Origin: UBA1447 sp002329225
GTDB taxonomy: Bacteria > Bacillota > Clostridia > Oscillospirales > Acutalibacteraceae
DNA: 64,000 nt
Direction: 5' to 3'
Assembly: GCA_050946835.1 (NCBI GenBank)
Contig: JBMNVN010000001.1
Span: 248,001 to 312,000, forward strand
The notes beneath the pieces are model-generated. The model was not told where the DNA came from. It did not search any database and saw only the letters and a list, made by a program, of their open reading frames with translations. This document shows positions 16,485 through 25,660 of the stretch, piece by piece (the first letter of the stretch is position 1; each line of letters opens with the position of its first letter). Position numbers and translations under genes: made by a program.

Positions 16485-17958
16485 CAAACCAACCCGCAAT
16501 CATTTTACAATCATTTTTGAACGGCTGGGCATTTTGTTGTTTGCATCGCTTGCCATGGGTTTAAGCTCGCTGCAAAACTCTATTGATAAAATGTTCAGCC
16601 TTGATTTCTGGCGTTCACTTTTACGGCAGGTCGGTCAGCAGGGCACCTTGTCATTACTCTCAGGGTTCGCCTTTGTTCTGATTTTTTGCATATCTTTTTT
16701 TATATCTTTCCGTCACTGGCAAAAGACCTTTTTTTATATAGACGGAGATTACTTTGTGTTTGAACGCCGCACTCTTTTTAAAAAGACATCGAAACTGCAT
16801 TTGAGTCAGATTGCTTCCGTCAACTTGCAAAGAACTTTTTTTGAAAGATTGGTCGGCACCTGCAAGGTAAAGTTTGACTTAAATTCCTCCCACACGGCTA
16901 ACCGTACGGACTTTGCCCTTGTGCTGCCCTTACAGCAGGCACAGACACTGCGGGAGGAACTCAGCTGCAAACCGGCCGCCGATGCAGCCTCGGAATCGGC
17001 GGTAAATAATCAATCCGACGGAATTAAAAGAGTATTTACTTTCACCGGGGGTGAAGTTCTTCGGCACAAAATCCTGTCCATACCCGTTTTGCAAAGCCTT
17101 ATCGGTTTTGCCGCACTTATTGGCGCAATGGCGGGCGAAGGCGAGTCGAGCCCTCTTCAAAACCCCCGGGCTTTTCTCGGTTTGATGCTGTTTGCCGTGA
17201 TCGGATATATTTTCCATTTTATCCGCAGCACCCTTAACCTGCTTGACTACCGTGTGGAATGGGACGGAGAAAACTTCCGTATAAACTACGGTTTGATTAA
17301 AAACAACACCTTTGTTTTTGCCTCATCAAAGATTAACGCCGTTTTTGTAAAACAACCCTTTTTGGCAAGACTTTTCGGCCTTTATTATGTGGAAGTTGCC
17401 GTTGTGGGCTTGGGGAACGAAAAGGCGGAATCCCCTCTGATATGCCTGCTGGCTAAAAGAGAGCGTGTGAAAGAAATACTTGAACTGTGCGGAGCCGACT
17501 TTTACTGTTCCGCCGGCGATATCCGATCCCACAAAGCGGCCCTTGTATCGGGCGGATTTTATGCCCTTGTTTCAGCCGGTATCGGTTTTATAATTTTGCA
17601 GCTTTCGTATCTCCCCTTTACCTTACCGGTAACTGCCGCTATCTTTATTTCAGCTTTGCCGGGCGTTTTTCTGAGTTACAAGGTAAAAACCGTTGCTTAT
17701 GACGAACATGTATTCCATTACACCAAGGGAATATTCAGCAAAACCCGGGCAATGTTTAAATACGGGGATATTCAGGACGCAAACTTTAGAAGCAATTTTA
17801 TGTTTTTCAAAAAGCGAGTGGCAAGAATGACCTTTCATATATTGTCCGGCTCAAATATAAAAAAACACAGGACAGGCTATTTTTCTTTGACGGACCTTGA
17901 ATCCGCCGCCGAAAACATATTAAAAAACAAAGACAGCTCCGCCGGCTTATTGGAATAG
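16477..17958 (+). CDS. bacterial PH-domain (bPH2/DUF304) membrane protein, YdbT-like
   Basis: The 493-residue protein has about six hydrophobic segments in pairs, each pair followed by a bPH2-like domain. Examples are YIDGDYFVFERRTLFKKTSK with LHLSQIASVNLQRTFFERL, then YRVEWDGENFRINYGLIKN with ASSKINAVFVKQPFLARLFG, then YDEHVFHYTKGIFSKTRAMF. This triple layout is that of Bacillus YdbT, partner of YdbS. Start and overlap with the preceding gene support joint translation. It should form a membrane complex with its neighbour; biochemical function is not established from sequence. Confidence 0.88.
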   Translation: MFNKPTRNHFTIIFERLGILLFASLAMGLSSLQNSIDKMFSLDFWRSLLRQVGQQGTLSLLSGFAFVLIFCISFFISFRHWQKTFFYIDGDYFVFERRTLFKKTSKLHLSQIASVNLQRTFFERLVGTCKVKFDLNSSHTANRTDFALVLPLQQAQTLREELSCKPAADAASESAVNNQSDGIKRVFTFTGGEVLRHKILSIPVLQSLIGFAALIGAMAGEGESSPLQNPRAFLGLMLFAVIGYIFHFIRSTLNLLDYRVEWDGENFRINYGLIKNNTFVFASSKINAVFVKQPFLARLFGLYYVEVAVVGLGNEKAESPLICLLAKRERVKEILELCGADFYCSAGDIRSHKAALVSGGFYALVSAGIGFIILQLSYLPFTLPVTAAIFISALPGVFLSYKVKTVAYDEHVFHYTKGIFSKTRAMFKYGDIQDANFRSNFMFFKKRVARMTFHILSGSNIKKHRTGYFSLTDLESAAENILKNKDSSAGLLE

Positions 17959-18029
17959 CACCCCCGACATCATTTTTACACCGGGCGGATTTGACCGGTT
18001 AAATCAATTCAAGAAAAGGAGAGTTATCA

Positions 18030-19331
18030 ATGGATGCGATTTTTAATTTTTTCAACTCCCTGCTGCCCTGTCTTTTAATCATCGTTCAACTGTTAAACAT
18101 GACTTTTACGGGAACGCTGACCGAAAAGAGAGTGCATGACGAAGGGTACTCGGCAGGTTTGGCCGCTTACGAAAGGAATGTTTACCGGGCAAAAATACTC
18201 AGCGACGGTTACTATGAAAGTTTTTGGTTTGAGCCGGTTCACGTGCTGACAAACCGCCCCCACAAGGATGTGGAGTCAAACTGGGGGTACGGCGGGCTTT
18301 TGTCGCTGACTTACAAGCTGGCAAAAATTGATGAGAGTTACGAAGAAAAGTGCGCAACCGTTGTGGAGGGACTGCGCTACTATCGCCGGGTAGTCGACGG
18401 TAAATTTGACGGTTATTCATATTTTCGCTCATTCTTTAAAGAAACAACGACTTCCGGCGTGGCCTATGACGACAACATGTGGCTGGCAAGGGATTTAATC
18501 GGTCTTTATGAACTTACCGGAGAAAAGAAATACCTTGACCTGGCGGTGGAGATTGCGGATTATCTGATTCGCTCCGCTTTTGTTAATCTGGACCCGCAAA
18601 TGTTCAGCGACTTCGGGTATGAAGCCGAAAACGACCTGCCCCTGGGCGGTTTTTACTGGGACGACAGGCACGATGCCATACACGCCTGCTCCAACGGCCC
18701 CGCAGTACAGCTTCTGGCGGCGCTTTACCGCCTGACCGGGGAAGAGATCTATCTGGAACATGCAGTCAAATCCTTTAACTTTTTAACATTTCTGGTGCGG
18801 GATGACGGAGTTTTGCATGACCTGATGCGGTTTTCAAAAGATGAAAACAACAACATTACAGGTCTTCTGGGACCGGACGGGCCGCCCTATTCGTATAACA
18901 GCGGAGCGCCCATAACGGGAGCCATCGAGCTTTACAAGGTGACGGGAGATGAAAGATACCTCAACACGGCAAAATACTGGGCCGCTTCCGCCCATGCCTA
19001 TTTTGCGAGGAACAGTTCCGTAGAAGGAGTTAAACGCTACCCCACCGACAACATCTGGTTCCATGCAATCCTTCTCAACGGATTTTTAGCCGTGGAGCCC
19101 TATGCCCCCGAAGAATGCGCCGTCTACATTAACAGCATACAGACGAGTATTGACTACGCTTATGACAACTACCTTACCCGGGGACGCCCCTTCCTGGGCC
19201 CCTTTATACCCGATGACTGGGTTGGCGGTTGGGGGAATAAAAGCCCCAAGGATACATGGGTGCTCAATGCCGGCGCACAGGCTGAAATATTCGCCACATT
19301 GGCTTATTACAATATGCGGACAGCCGACTGA
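18030..19331 (+). CDS. GH76-like secreted glycosidase, tandem copy 1
   Basis: The 433-residue protein has an N-terminal hydrophobic segment (residues about 8-29) that can serve as signal or membrane anchor, then an (alpha/alpha)6-type domain. GH76 marks are VAYDDNMWLARDLI with the catalytic-type Asp-Asp pair (147-148), CSNGPAVQLLAALYRLTG and repeats of LTG...YLDLA and VTGDERYLNTA. GH76 enzymes are mostly endo-alpha-1,6-mannanases acting on yeast-type mannan outside the cell. GGAGAG precedes the ATG. This is the most divergent of three copies arranged head to tail at intervals of about 1.375 kb. Substrate is inferred. Confidence 0.82.
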   Translation: MDAIFNFFNSLLPCLLIIVQLLNMTFTGTLTEKRVHDEGYSAGLAAYERNVYRAKILSDGYYESFWFEPVHVLTNRPHKDVESNWGYGGLLSLTYKLAKIDESYEEKCATVVEGLRYYRRVVDGKFDGYSYFRSFFKETTTSGVAYDDNMWLARDLIGLYELTGEKKYLDLAVEIADYLIRSAFVNLDPQMFSDFGYEAENDLPLGGFYWDDRHDAIHACSNGPAVQLLAALYRLTGEEIYLEHAVKSFNFLTFLVRDDGVLHDLMRFSKDENNNITGLLGPDGPPYSYNSGAPITGAIELYKVTGDERYLNTAKYWAASAHAYFARNSSVEGVKRYPTDNIWFHAILLNGFLAVEPYAPEECAVYINSIQTSIDYAYDNYLTRGRPFLGPFIPDDWVGGWGNKSPKDTWVLNAGAQAEIFATLAYYNMRTAD

Positions 19332-19402
19332 GGTGCAAGGGGCGTAAATTCGGCGAAGGTTTGTCGGAGTTTTATCAGAGATAAAGAAAAGGAGTATGTA
19401 CA

Positions 19403-20716
19403 GTGAATATTAATTTTGATGCTATCCGGCATTTTTTCAGAACCGTACTGTCCTGCATTTTGATTGTCGTTCAGATTTTCAATATGGCTCTTACCGGGTC
19501 GCTGACCGAAAAGAGAGTTGAGGACAACGGATATTCTGCCGGTTTGCCCGTTTACGAAAGGAATGTTTACAGGGCAAAAATACTCAGTGACGGCTATTAC
19601 GAAAGTTATTGGATTGAGCCCCTTCATATTCTGACAAGCACTCCTCTTTACGGGGTGGAGGCCAACTGGTGCTACGGCGGTCTTTTGTCGCTGACTTACA
19701 AACTGGCAAAAATTGATGACAGTTACATAGAAAAATGCGCCACAGTTGTGGAAGGACTGCGCTATTACCGCCGCAAGGTCGGCAGAAATTTTGACGGATA
19801 TTCATGTTTTCGTTCCGTTTTTAAGGAAAGAACGATCAAAAGCGTGGCTTATGACGACAATATGTGGCTTGCAAGGGACTTAATAGGTCTGTATGAGCTG
19901 ACCGGAGAAACAAAATATCTTGACCTTGCGATTGAAATTGCGGATTATCTGATTCGCTCCGCCTTTGTTGACCTGGACCCGCAAATCTTCATCGACTTCG
20001 GCTATGAAGCCGAAATCGGCATGCCACTGGGCGGTTTTTACTGGGATGACAGGCATGACGCCATACATGCCTGCTCCAACGGCCCCGCCGTACAGCTTTT
20101 AGCGGCGCTTTACCGACTGACGGGGAAAGAGATTTATCTGGAGCATGCAGTCAAATCCTTTAACTTCTTAACATTTCTGGTTCGGGACGACGGAGTTCTG
20201 CATGACCAGATGCGTTTTTTTAAAGACGGTTGGAACAACATTATCGGAATTAAAGGACCGGCCGGGCCCGCTTATACATATAACAGCGGAGTGCCCATAA
20301 CGGGAGCAATTGAGCTTTATAAGGTGACGGGAGAGGAAAAATACCTCGATACGGCAAAATACTGGGCCGCTTCCGCTCACGAATGTTTTGCAAAAGACAC
20401 CTCCGTTGAGGGTGTAAAAAGCTACCAAACCGTGAATGTCTGGTTTAACGCTATATTGCTCAACGGATTTTTAGCCTTGGAGCCCTATTATCCCGAAGAA
20501 TGTGCCGTTTACATTAACAGTATGCAGGCAAGCATTGACTACGCTTACGACAACCATTTCTTCCCCGGCCGTCGATTCTGCGGCCCCTTTATACCCGAAG
20601 ACTGGGTTGGCGGTTGGGGCAATCAAGACCCCAAGGATACATGGGTGCTTAAAGCCGGCGCTCAGGCGGAAATATTCGCAACCCTGGCTTACTACAACAT
20701 TACGAAAACCGACTGA
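19403..20716 (+). CDS. GH76-like secreted glycosidase, tandem copy 2
   Basis: The 437-residue paralogue of the preceding gene keeps the hydrophobic N-terminus (SCILIVVQIFNMALTGSLTE), VAYDDNMWLARDLI, ACSNGPAVQLLAALYRLTG and the C-terminal PEDWVGGWGN and DTWVLKAGAQAEIFATL. The start is GTG at 19403 after AAAGGAG. It is clearly closer to copy 3 than to copy 1: both read SLTEKRV, YWIEPLHILTSTPL and EANWCYGGLLSLTYKLAKID. The 71-nt spacer upstream carries no promoter I can support, so all three copies may be one transcript. It likely acts outside the cell on mannan-type glycans. Confidence 0.82.
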   Translation: MNINFDAIRHFFRTVLSCILIVVQIFNMALTGSLTEKRVEDNGYSAGLPVYERNVYRAKILSDGYYESYWIEPLHILTSTPLYGVEANWCYGGLLSLTYKLAKIDDSYIEKCATVVEGLRYYRRKVGRNFDGYSCFRSVFKERTIKSVAYDDNMWLARDLIGLYELTGETKYLDLAIEIADYLIRSAFVDLDPQIFIDFGYEAEIGMPLGGFYWDDRHDAIHACSNGPAVQLLAALYRLTGKEIYLEHAVKSFNFLTFLVRDDGVLHDQMRFFKDGWNNIIGIKGPAGPAYTYNSGVPITGAIELYKVTGEEKYLDTAKYWAASAHECFAKDTSVEGVKSYQTVNVWFNAILLNGFLALEPYYPEECAVYINSMQASIDYAYDNHFFPGRRFCGPFIPEDWVGGWGNQDPKDTWVLKAGAQAEIFATLAYYNITKTD

Positions 20717-20780
20717 GGTTCAACAGGTGTAAAACAATCGAGGGTTGTTTAAATTTTATTACATAACAGGAGTATATAAA

Positions 20781-22106
20781 GTGAACGTAATAGTGAACGG
20801 TAAATTGAATGCCGTCTTGCGCTTCTTCAGGGCAATACTCTCCTGCATTTTGATTGTCGTTCAGATTTTAAACATGGCTCTTACCGGGTCGCTGACCGAA
20901 AAGAGGGTTCAGGATGACGGGTATTCTGCCAGTTTGCCCGTTTACGAAAGGGATTTTTACAGGGCAAAAATACTCAGTGACGGCTATTACGAAAGTTACT
21001 GGATTGAGCCCCTTCATATTCTGACAAGCACTCCCCTTGACGGCGTGGAGGCCAACTGGTGCTACGGCGGGCTTTTGTCGCTGACTTACAAACTGGCAAA
21101 AATTGATGACAGTTACATAGAAAAATGCGCTACCGTTGTGGAGGGACTGCGCTATTACCGCCGCAAGGTTGGCAGAAATTTTGACGGTTATTCGTATTTT
21201 CGTTCTATTTTCAAAGAAACAACCGTCACCGGTGTAGCTTATGACGACAACATGTGGCTGGCAAGGGATTTAATCGGCCTGTATGAGCTGACCGGAGAGA
21301 CAAAATATCTTGACCTGGCGATTGAGATTGCGGATTATCTTATTCGCTCCGCCTTTGTTGACCTTGACCCGCAAATGTTCATCGACTTCGGCTATGAAGC
21401 CGAAAGAGGTATGCCCCTGGGCGGTTTTTTCTGGGATGACCACCATGATGCTATACACGCCTGCTCCAACGGCCCCGCCGTACAGCTTTTAGCAGCGCTT
21501 TACCGACTGACCGGGAACGAAATATACCTGGAACATGCCGTCAAATCTTTTAACTTTTTAAGATTTCTGGTAAGGTGGGACGGCGTTCTGCATGACCAGA
21601 TGCGTTTTCTGAAAGACGGTTTTAACAATATTATCGGAATTAAAGGACCGGCGGGACCGCCTTTTTCATATAACAGCGGAGCGCCCATAACGGGAGCAAT
21701 TGAGCTTTATAAGGTGACGGGAGAGGAAGAATACCTGAGCATAGCCAGATATTGGGCCGCTTCCGCCCACGCCTACTTTGCAATGGACAGCCATGTTGAG
21801 GGCATAAAAAGATATCCGACCATAAATATTTGGTTTAATGCAATTCTTCTCAACGGATTTTTAGCCCTTGAACCCTATTCCCCGGAAGACTGCGCCGTCT
21901 ACATTAACAGCATGCAGGCGAGCATCGACTACGCTTATGACAACTTTTTGACCCCGAGCCGCCCCTTCTTCGGCCCCTTTTTACCCGATGACTGGGTTGG
22001 CGGGTGGGGCCATCAAGACCCCAAAGATATGTGGGTGCTGAATGCCGGCGCTCAGGCGGAAATATACGCTACTCTGGCCTACTACAATATGCCGAAAACC
22101 GACTGA
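20781..22106 (+). CDS. GH76-like secreted glycosidase, tandem copy 3
   Basis: The 441-residue third copy keeps the hydrophobic N-terminus, the YDDNMWLARDLI active-site segment and the CSNGPA motif. A frame open from an ATG at 20745 adds 12 residues, but GTG 20781 lies 8 nt after AGGAG and matches the start of copy 2. Substitutions relative to copy 2 cluster in loops (FFWDDHHD for FYWDDRHD, RFLVRWDGVLHD for TFLVRDDGVLHD), which could alter substrate binding. A strong terminator follows at 22192-22231, closing the cluster. Confidence 0.82.
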   Translation: MNVIVNGKLNAVLRFFRAILSCILIVVQILNMALTGSLTEKRVQDDGYSASLPVYERDFYRAKILSDGYYESYWIEPLHILTSTPLDGVEANWCYGGLLSLTYKLAKIDDSYIEKCATVVEGLRYYRRKVGRNFDGYSYFRSIFKETTVTGVAYDDNMWLARDLIGLYELTGETKYLDLAIEIADYLIRSAFVDLDPQMFIDFGYEAERGMPLGGFFWDDHHDAIHACSNGPAVQLLAALYRLTGNEIYLEHAVKSFNFLRFLVRWDGVLHDQMRFLKDGFNNIIGIKGPAGPPFSYNSGAPITGAIELYKVTGEEEYLSIARYWAASAHAYFAMDSHVEGIKRYPTINIWFNAILLNGFLALEPYSPEDCAVYINSMQASIDYAYDNFLTPSRPFFGPFLPDDWVGGWGHQDPKDMWVLNAGAQAEIYATLAYYNMPKTD

Positions 22107-22191
22107 AGTTTTTTCGCCGCTCTTCGCGGTAAACCGCTCCGCGGCACTTCGGAAATTGACTGATATTCCGGATTTATTATTCTTTTAATGC

Positions 22192-22231
22192 AACCACCGC
22201 TGTAAAGCTATATAACTTTACAGCGGTGGTT
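22192..22231 (+). terminator. terminator after the GH76 cluster
   Basis: A perfect 16-bp stem AACCACCGCTGTAAAG with an 8-nt loop is followed by TGTTTATT. Confidence 0.85.
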
Positions 22232-22249
22232 TGTTTATTCGATTTACGT

Positions 22250-22278
22250 GTGAAAGTCTTGCAGCACAAGACTTTCAC
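22250..22278. other. perfect hairpin between convergent units
   Basis: GTGAAAGTCTTG-N5-CAAGACTTTCAC is a 12-bp perfect stem lying between the GH76 terminator and the end of gcvPB. No clear U-run follows on either strand, so it may be a weak terminator for the gcv operon or an mRNA 3'-end stabiliser. Confidence 0.5.
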
Positions 22279-22389
22279 AAAAATGCTAACCGAAGTGCAA
22301 ATCTGAAGCCGAGTCGTTTCTTCTCCGTTTTTCGGAAATGTTTTCCGGCACGGTGCCGAAATAAATAATCACGGCAAAAAGCTGAATAT

Positions 22390-23835
22390 TCAGTCCTCTG
22401 ACGGGAATTCATACCGCAATACGGGGTTGCGTACCGCCGTTGTTTCATCGGGTCTGCCCACCGGTGTGGTCACGGGCGCCCGGTGCAGTTCGCCGGGATT
22501 TTCAAGGGCAGCGGCATAGATTTCTTTAAATGCCTCAACAGCCTCATCCAAAGTTTCTCTGCTTTCGGTTTCAGTAGGTTCAATCATAAGGGCTTCCGGC
22601 ACGATAAGGGGAAAATACATTGTGGGGGGATGTATTCCCTTGTCCACAAGGCCCTTTGCTATGTCTGCGGCAGTTACACCGTTTTGCTTTTTAAGGGGCT
22701 CCAGGGTAATTACAAACTCATGCATACAGGGAGTATCGAAGGCTACGGTGTAGGTATCTTTAAGATTTTCCATCATATAATTTGCATTCAGCACCGCATT
22801 TTCGCTGCTTTCTCTCAATCCTTTTGCGCCCAAAGTCATTATGTAGGCTAAAGCGCGGACATTGACTAAAAAGTTCCCGTAAAAACTCCGCACACGGCCG
22901 ATGGATTTTTCAGGATTTTCAAATGAATAGATACCGTCTTTTTCCGCAACAAGGGGTGATGGCAGGAAAGGACGCAAGAACTCTTTGCAAGCCACGGGCC
23001 CGCTGCCGGGTCCGCCTCCGCCGTGAGGTGTTGAAAATGTTTTGTGCAAATTAAGGTGCATCACATCAAAGCCCATATCGCCGGGGCGGCTTATTCCCAT
23101 TATCGCATTCATATTTGCTCCGTCATAGTAGAGCAAGCCGCCTGCGGAATGGACAATATCGGCTATTTTTTCAATATCACGCTCAAAAAGTCCCAAGGTG
23201 TTGGGGTTGGTGAGCATAAGGGCGGCCGTATCATCACCCACAACGCTTTCAAGCGCCTGAACATCCACAAGTCCCTGCGGGTTGGACGGTATGTTCACTA
23301 TGGTGAAGCCCGCCATGGCTGCGCTGGCGGGGTTTGTGCCGTGGGCACTGTCCGGCACAATGAGTTTTATCCGCTCGGTTTCGCCCCTGTCGGTCAGGTA
23401 GGCTTTTATCAGGGCAAGCCCCGTCATCTCTCCGTGTGCGCCCGCAGCAGGCTGCAGAGTTACGGCATCCATACCCGTAATACCGCAGATTCGCTCGGCG
23501 AGAGTATGCATCAGTTTCAGGCAGCCTTGGGTTGTTTCTTCCCCTTGCAGGGGGTGAACTCCCGTAAAGCCCTTGAGAGCGGCAACCTCTTCATTGCGCT
23601 TGGGGTTATACTTCATTGTACATGAGCCCAAAGGATAAAAACCGTTATCCACCCCGAAAGCCTTGCGGCTGAGATTTGTATAGTGGCGCACCAAATCCAC
23701 TTCCGCAGTTTCGGGCAGTCTTGCCGGTTTGGTTCTCATGAGTTGCGGAGGAATCGCAACTTCGGGAACATCGCTTGCGGGCAGACAAGCGCAGCGTCTG
23801 CCGGGTTTTCCGGTTTCAAAAATCAGTTTACTCAT
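22390..23835 (-). CDS. gcvPB: glycine dehydrogenase (decarboxylating) subunit 2, P-protein C-terminal half
   Basis: With GcvPA it decarboxylates glycine and passes the aminomethyl group to lipoyl-GcvH. The 481-residue length is normal for the split P-protein. PLP-domain marks include HTFSTPHGGGGPGSGPV-type sequence (NLHKTFSTPHGGGGPGSG, where the Lys binds PLP), TLQPAAGAHGE and DSAHGTNPASAAM. Its ATG overlaps the gcvPA stop by 4 nt, which couples the two subunits; AAAGGAGG lies upstream inside gcvPA. It is the last gene of the gcv operon. Confidence 0.97.
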   Translation of the reverse strand: MSKLIFETGKPGRRCACLPASDVPEVAIPPQLMRTKPARLPETAEVDLVRHYTNLSRKAFGVDNGFYPLGSCTMKYNPKRNEEVAALKGFTGVHPLQGEETTQGCLKLMHTLAERICGITGMDAVTLQPAAGAHGEMTGLALIKAYLTDRGETERIKLIVPDSAHGTNPASAAMAGFTIVNIPSNPQGLVDVQALESVVGDDTAALMLTNPNTLGLFERDIEKIADIVHSAGGLLYYDGANMNAIMGISRPGDMGFDVMHLNLHKTFSTPHGGGGPGSGPVACKEFLRPFLPSPLVAEKDGIYSFENPEKSIGRVRSFYGNFLVNVRALAYIMTLGAKGLRESSENAVLNANYMMENLKDTYTVAFDTPCMHEFVITLEPLKKQNGVTAADIAKGLVDKGIHPPTMYFPLIVPEALMIEPTETESRETLDEAVEAFKEIYAAALENPGELHRAPVTTPVGRPDETTAVRNPVLRYEFPSED

Positions 23836-25160
23836 ACCGGAACACCTCCTTTCAGCAGTTCAACGAGCTTGTCAATTTCCTCCCTCGTGTTTACCTCCGT
23901 ACAGCACCACAAAATTCTTGTTTGGCCGTCCCGTTCAAAAGGCAAACCGCCTAAAATATCGTTTTCCGCAAGCTTTTTCATAAGCGCCCCGGGTTCCACC
24001 GGGCAGGCGGTGACAAATTCGTTAAAGAAAAATCCGTCATAAATCAGTTCATAACCCTTAATACGGGATATTTCTTTTGCGGCGTAATGAGCCTTTTCCA
24101 TAGAGCGAAGAGCGACTTCCCGCAAGCCCTCCTTACCCATTGCGGCGCAGTATATGGTCGCCGAAAGGGCGCAAAGCGCCTGGTTTGAGCAGATACTGGA
24201 ACCGGCCTTCTCACGTCTTATGTGCTGTTCTCTGGCCTGGAGGGTGAGAACATAGGCAGTCCTGCCCTCATTGTCAACAGTTTGGCCGACAATACGTCCG
24301 GGCAGTCGCCTGACATCCTTCATTTTTACCGCCATAAAACCCAGATAGGGACCGCCGAAACTGAGAGGATTACCAAGAGGCTGAGCTTCACCCACTGCGG
24401 CATCGGCGCCGTATTCGCCGGGACTTTTAAGTAAAGCCAAAGATATGGGGTAACAGCCCGTCACCAACTTGGCACCGGCATTACGGGTTAAGTCGGCTAT
24501 CTTTTCAATTTCTTCAGTCAAGCCGTAGTAATTCGGCTGTTCAACATATACGGCGGACACGGTATCATCGAGAGCTTTTTCGAGGGCATCCAAATCCGTA
24601 CGCCCGTTTTTTTCGGGTACAACCGCCAGTTCGGCTCCCGCCGTTTCGCAGTAAGTTTTAATTGTTTGGAGCGTCATGGGCTTCACTGCTCCGCAAACAA
24701 CGGATTTTGTTCTTTTTCTCTCTCTGAACATTGCAAGGGCTTCAGCCGCCGCCTGAGCGCCGTCATACACTCCCGCATTGGAGGCCTCCATACCGGTCAG
24801 CTCACAAATCATTGTCTGGTATTCAAAGATTGCCTGCAGTACGCCCTGACTCATCTCCGCCTGATAAGGAGTATAAGCGGTGACGAACTCCGCTCTTCCG
24901 GCAAGTCGGGATACAACGGAGGGGATAAAATGACGGTAGGCTCCCGCCCCTCTGAAGCAGGTTTTGTACACCTTATTATTATTTGCCATGTCCTCAAAGG
25001 CTTCAATCACCTGAGGCTCGCACATACCCTCGGGTAAGGGCAAGTCTTCTTTGTGCCGTAATGAGTCGGGTATGCATTCAAACAAATCATCCATCCGCTT
25101 TTTTCCGATAGATTCAAGCATCTCCCTTTGCTCTTCGGCGGTTCCCGGAACATAGTTCAT
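23832..25160 (-). CDS. gcvPA: glycine dehydrogenase (decarboxylating) subunit 1, P-protein N-terminal half
   Basis: The 442-residue protein is the N-terminal half of the split glycine decarboxylase. Its start, MNYVPGTAEEQREMLESIG, with SLRHKEDLPLPEG and FRGAGAYRHFIPSVV, and the later TAYTPYQAEMSQG, NAGVYDGAQAAAEA and VGEAQPLGNPLSFGGPYLG, are standard. It lacks the PLP lysine, which is carried by GcvPB. GGGGAGAG precedes the ATG. An 88-nt gap containing a GC-rich hairpin separates it from gcvH. Confidence 0.97.
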   Translation of the reverse strand: MNYVPGTAEEQREMLESIGKKRMDDLFECIPDSLRHKEDLPLPEGMCEPQVIEAFEDMANNNKVYKTCFRGAGAYRHFIPSVVSRLAGRAEFVTAYTPYQAEMSQGVLQAIFEYQTMICELTGMEASNAGVYDGAQAAAEALAMFRERKRTKSVVCGAVKPMTLQTIKTYCETAGAELAVVPEKNGRTDLDALEKALDDTVSAVYVEQPNYYGLTEEIEKIADLTRNAGAKLVTGCYPISLALLKSPGEYGADAAVGEAQPLGNPLSFGGPYLGFMAVKMKDVRRLPGRIVGQTVDNEGRTAYVLTLQAREQHIRREKAGSSICSNQALCALSATIYCAAMGKEGLREVALRSMEKAHYAAKEISRIKGYELIYDGFFFNEFVTACPVEPGALMKKLAENDILGGLPFERDGQTRILWCCTEVNTREEIDKLVELLKGGVPV

Positions 25161-25188
25161 TTTTCACTCTCCCCTTCAATAATCCGAA

Positions 25189-25220
25189 ACAGGGAGCAGG
25201 GGCCAAGCCCCGCCCCCTGT
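25189..25220 (-). other. GC-rich hairpin inside the gcv operon
   Basis: ACAGGG and CCCTGT arms enclose CAGGGG and CCCCG arms around a CCAAG loop, between gcvH and gcvPA. There is no U-run, so full termination is unlikely. It could partly attenuate or protect the upstream gcvT-gcvH mRNA. Confidence 0.45.
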
Positions 25221-25248
25221 TATTACGCTTTTTTATCCTGCTGTTTAC

Positions 25249-25629
25249 TCAGGCTTCCTCGGCCAGAAAATCCTCATAGGCAAGGGAATCAAGTAATGCT
25301 TCTTTGCCTTTCAAATCTTCCAATTCAACCAACCAGGAACCGTAAGGGTCGGAGTTTACCAATTCCGGAGAATCCAAAACCTCTTCGTTTACGGCAATCA
25401 CCGTGCCGCCTACGGGAGCATAGATGTCGGTAACCGCCTTAATGGACTCCACGTCCCCCAACACGTCACCCGCTTCGTAGGTTTCGCCTTCATCGCAAAG
25501 GTTTATAAAAGCTATGTCGCCCATAGCTTCCTGAGCGTGGTCGGTAAGACCTATCAGGGCGGTGCCGTCCTCATTGAACTTTACCCATTCGTGAGTTTTG
25601 GAAAAGAAAAGATCCGAGGGAATTTGCAT
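25249..25629 (-). CDS. gcvH: glycine cleavage system H protein
   Basis: This 126-residue lipoyl carrier shuttles the aminomethyl group between P- and T-proteins. The lipoylated Lys is in GDVESIKAVTDIYAP (about residue 63), preceded by the typical THEWVKFNEDGTALIGLTD start. TGGAGG lies 9 nt before the ATG. It sits 31 nt downstream of gcvT and is expected to be cotranscribed. No lipoate-protein ligase or dihydrolipoyl dehydrogenase (L-protein) gene is in the window. Confidence 0.97.
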   Translation of the reverse strand: MQIPSDLFFSKTHEWVKFNEDGTALIGLTDHAQEAMGDIAFINLCDEGETYEAGDVLGDVESIKAVTDIYAPVGGTVIAVNEEVLDSPELVNSDPYGSWLVELEDLKGKEALLDSLAYEDFLAEEA

Positions 25630-25660
25630 GATTATACCTCCATTATTGTGTTTTTATTTA

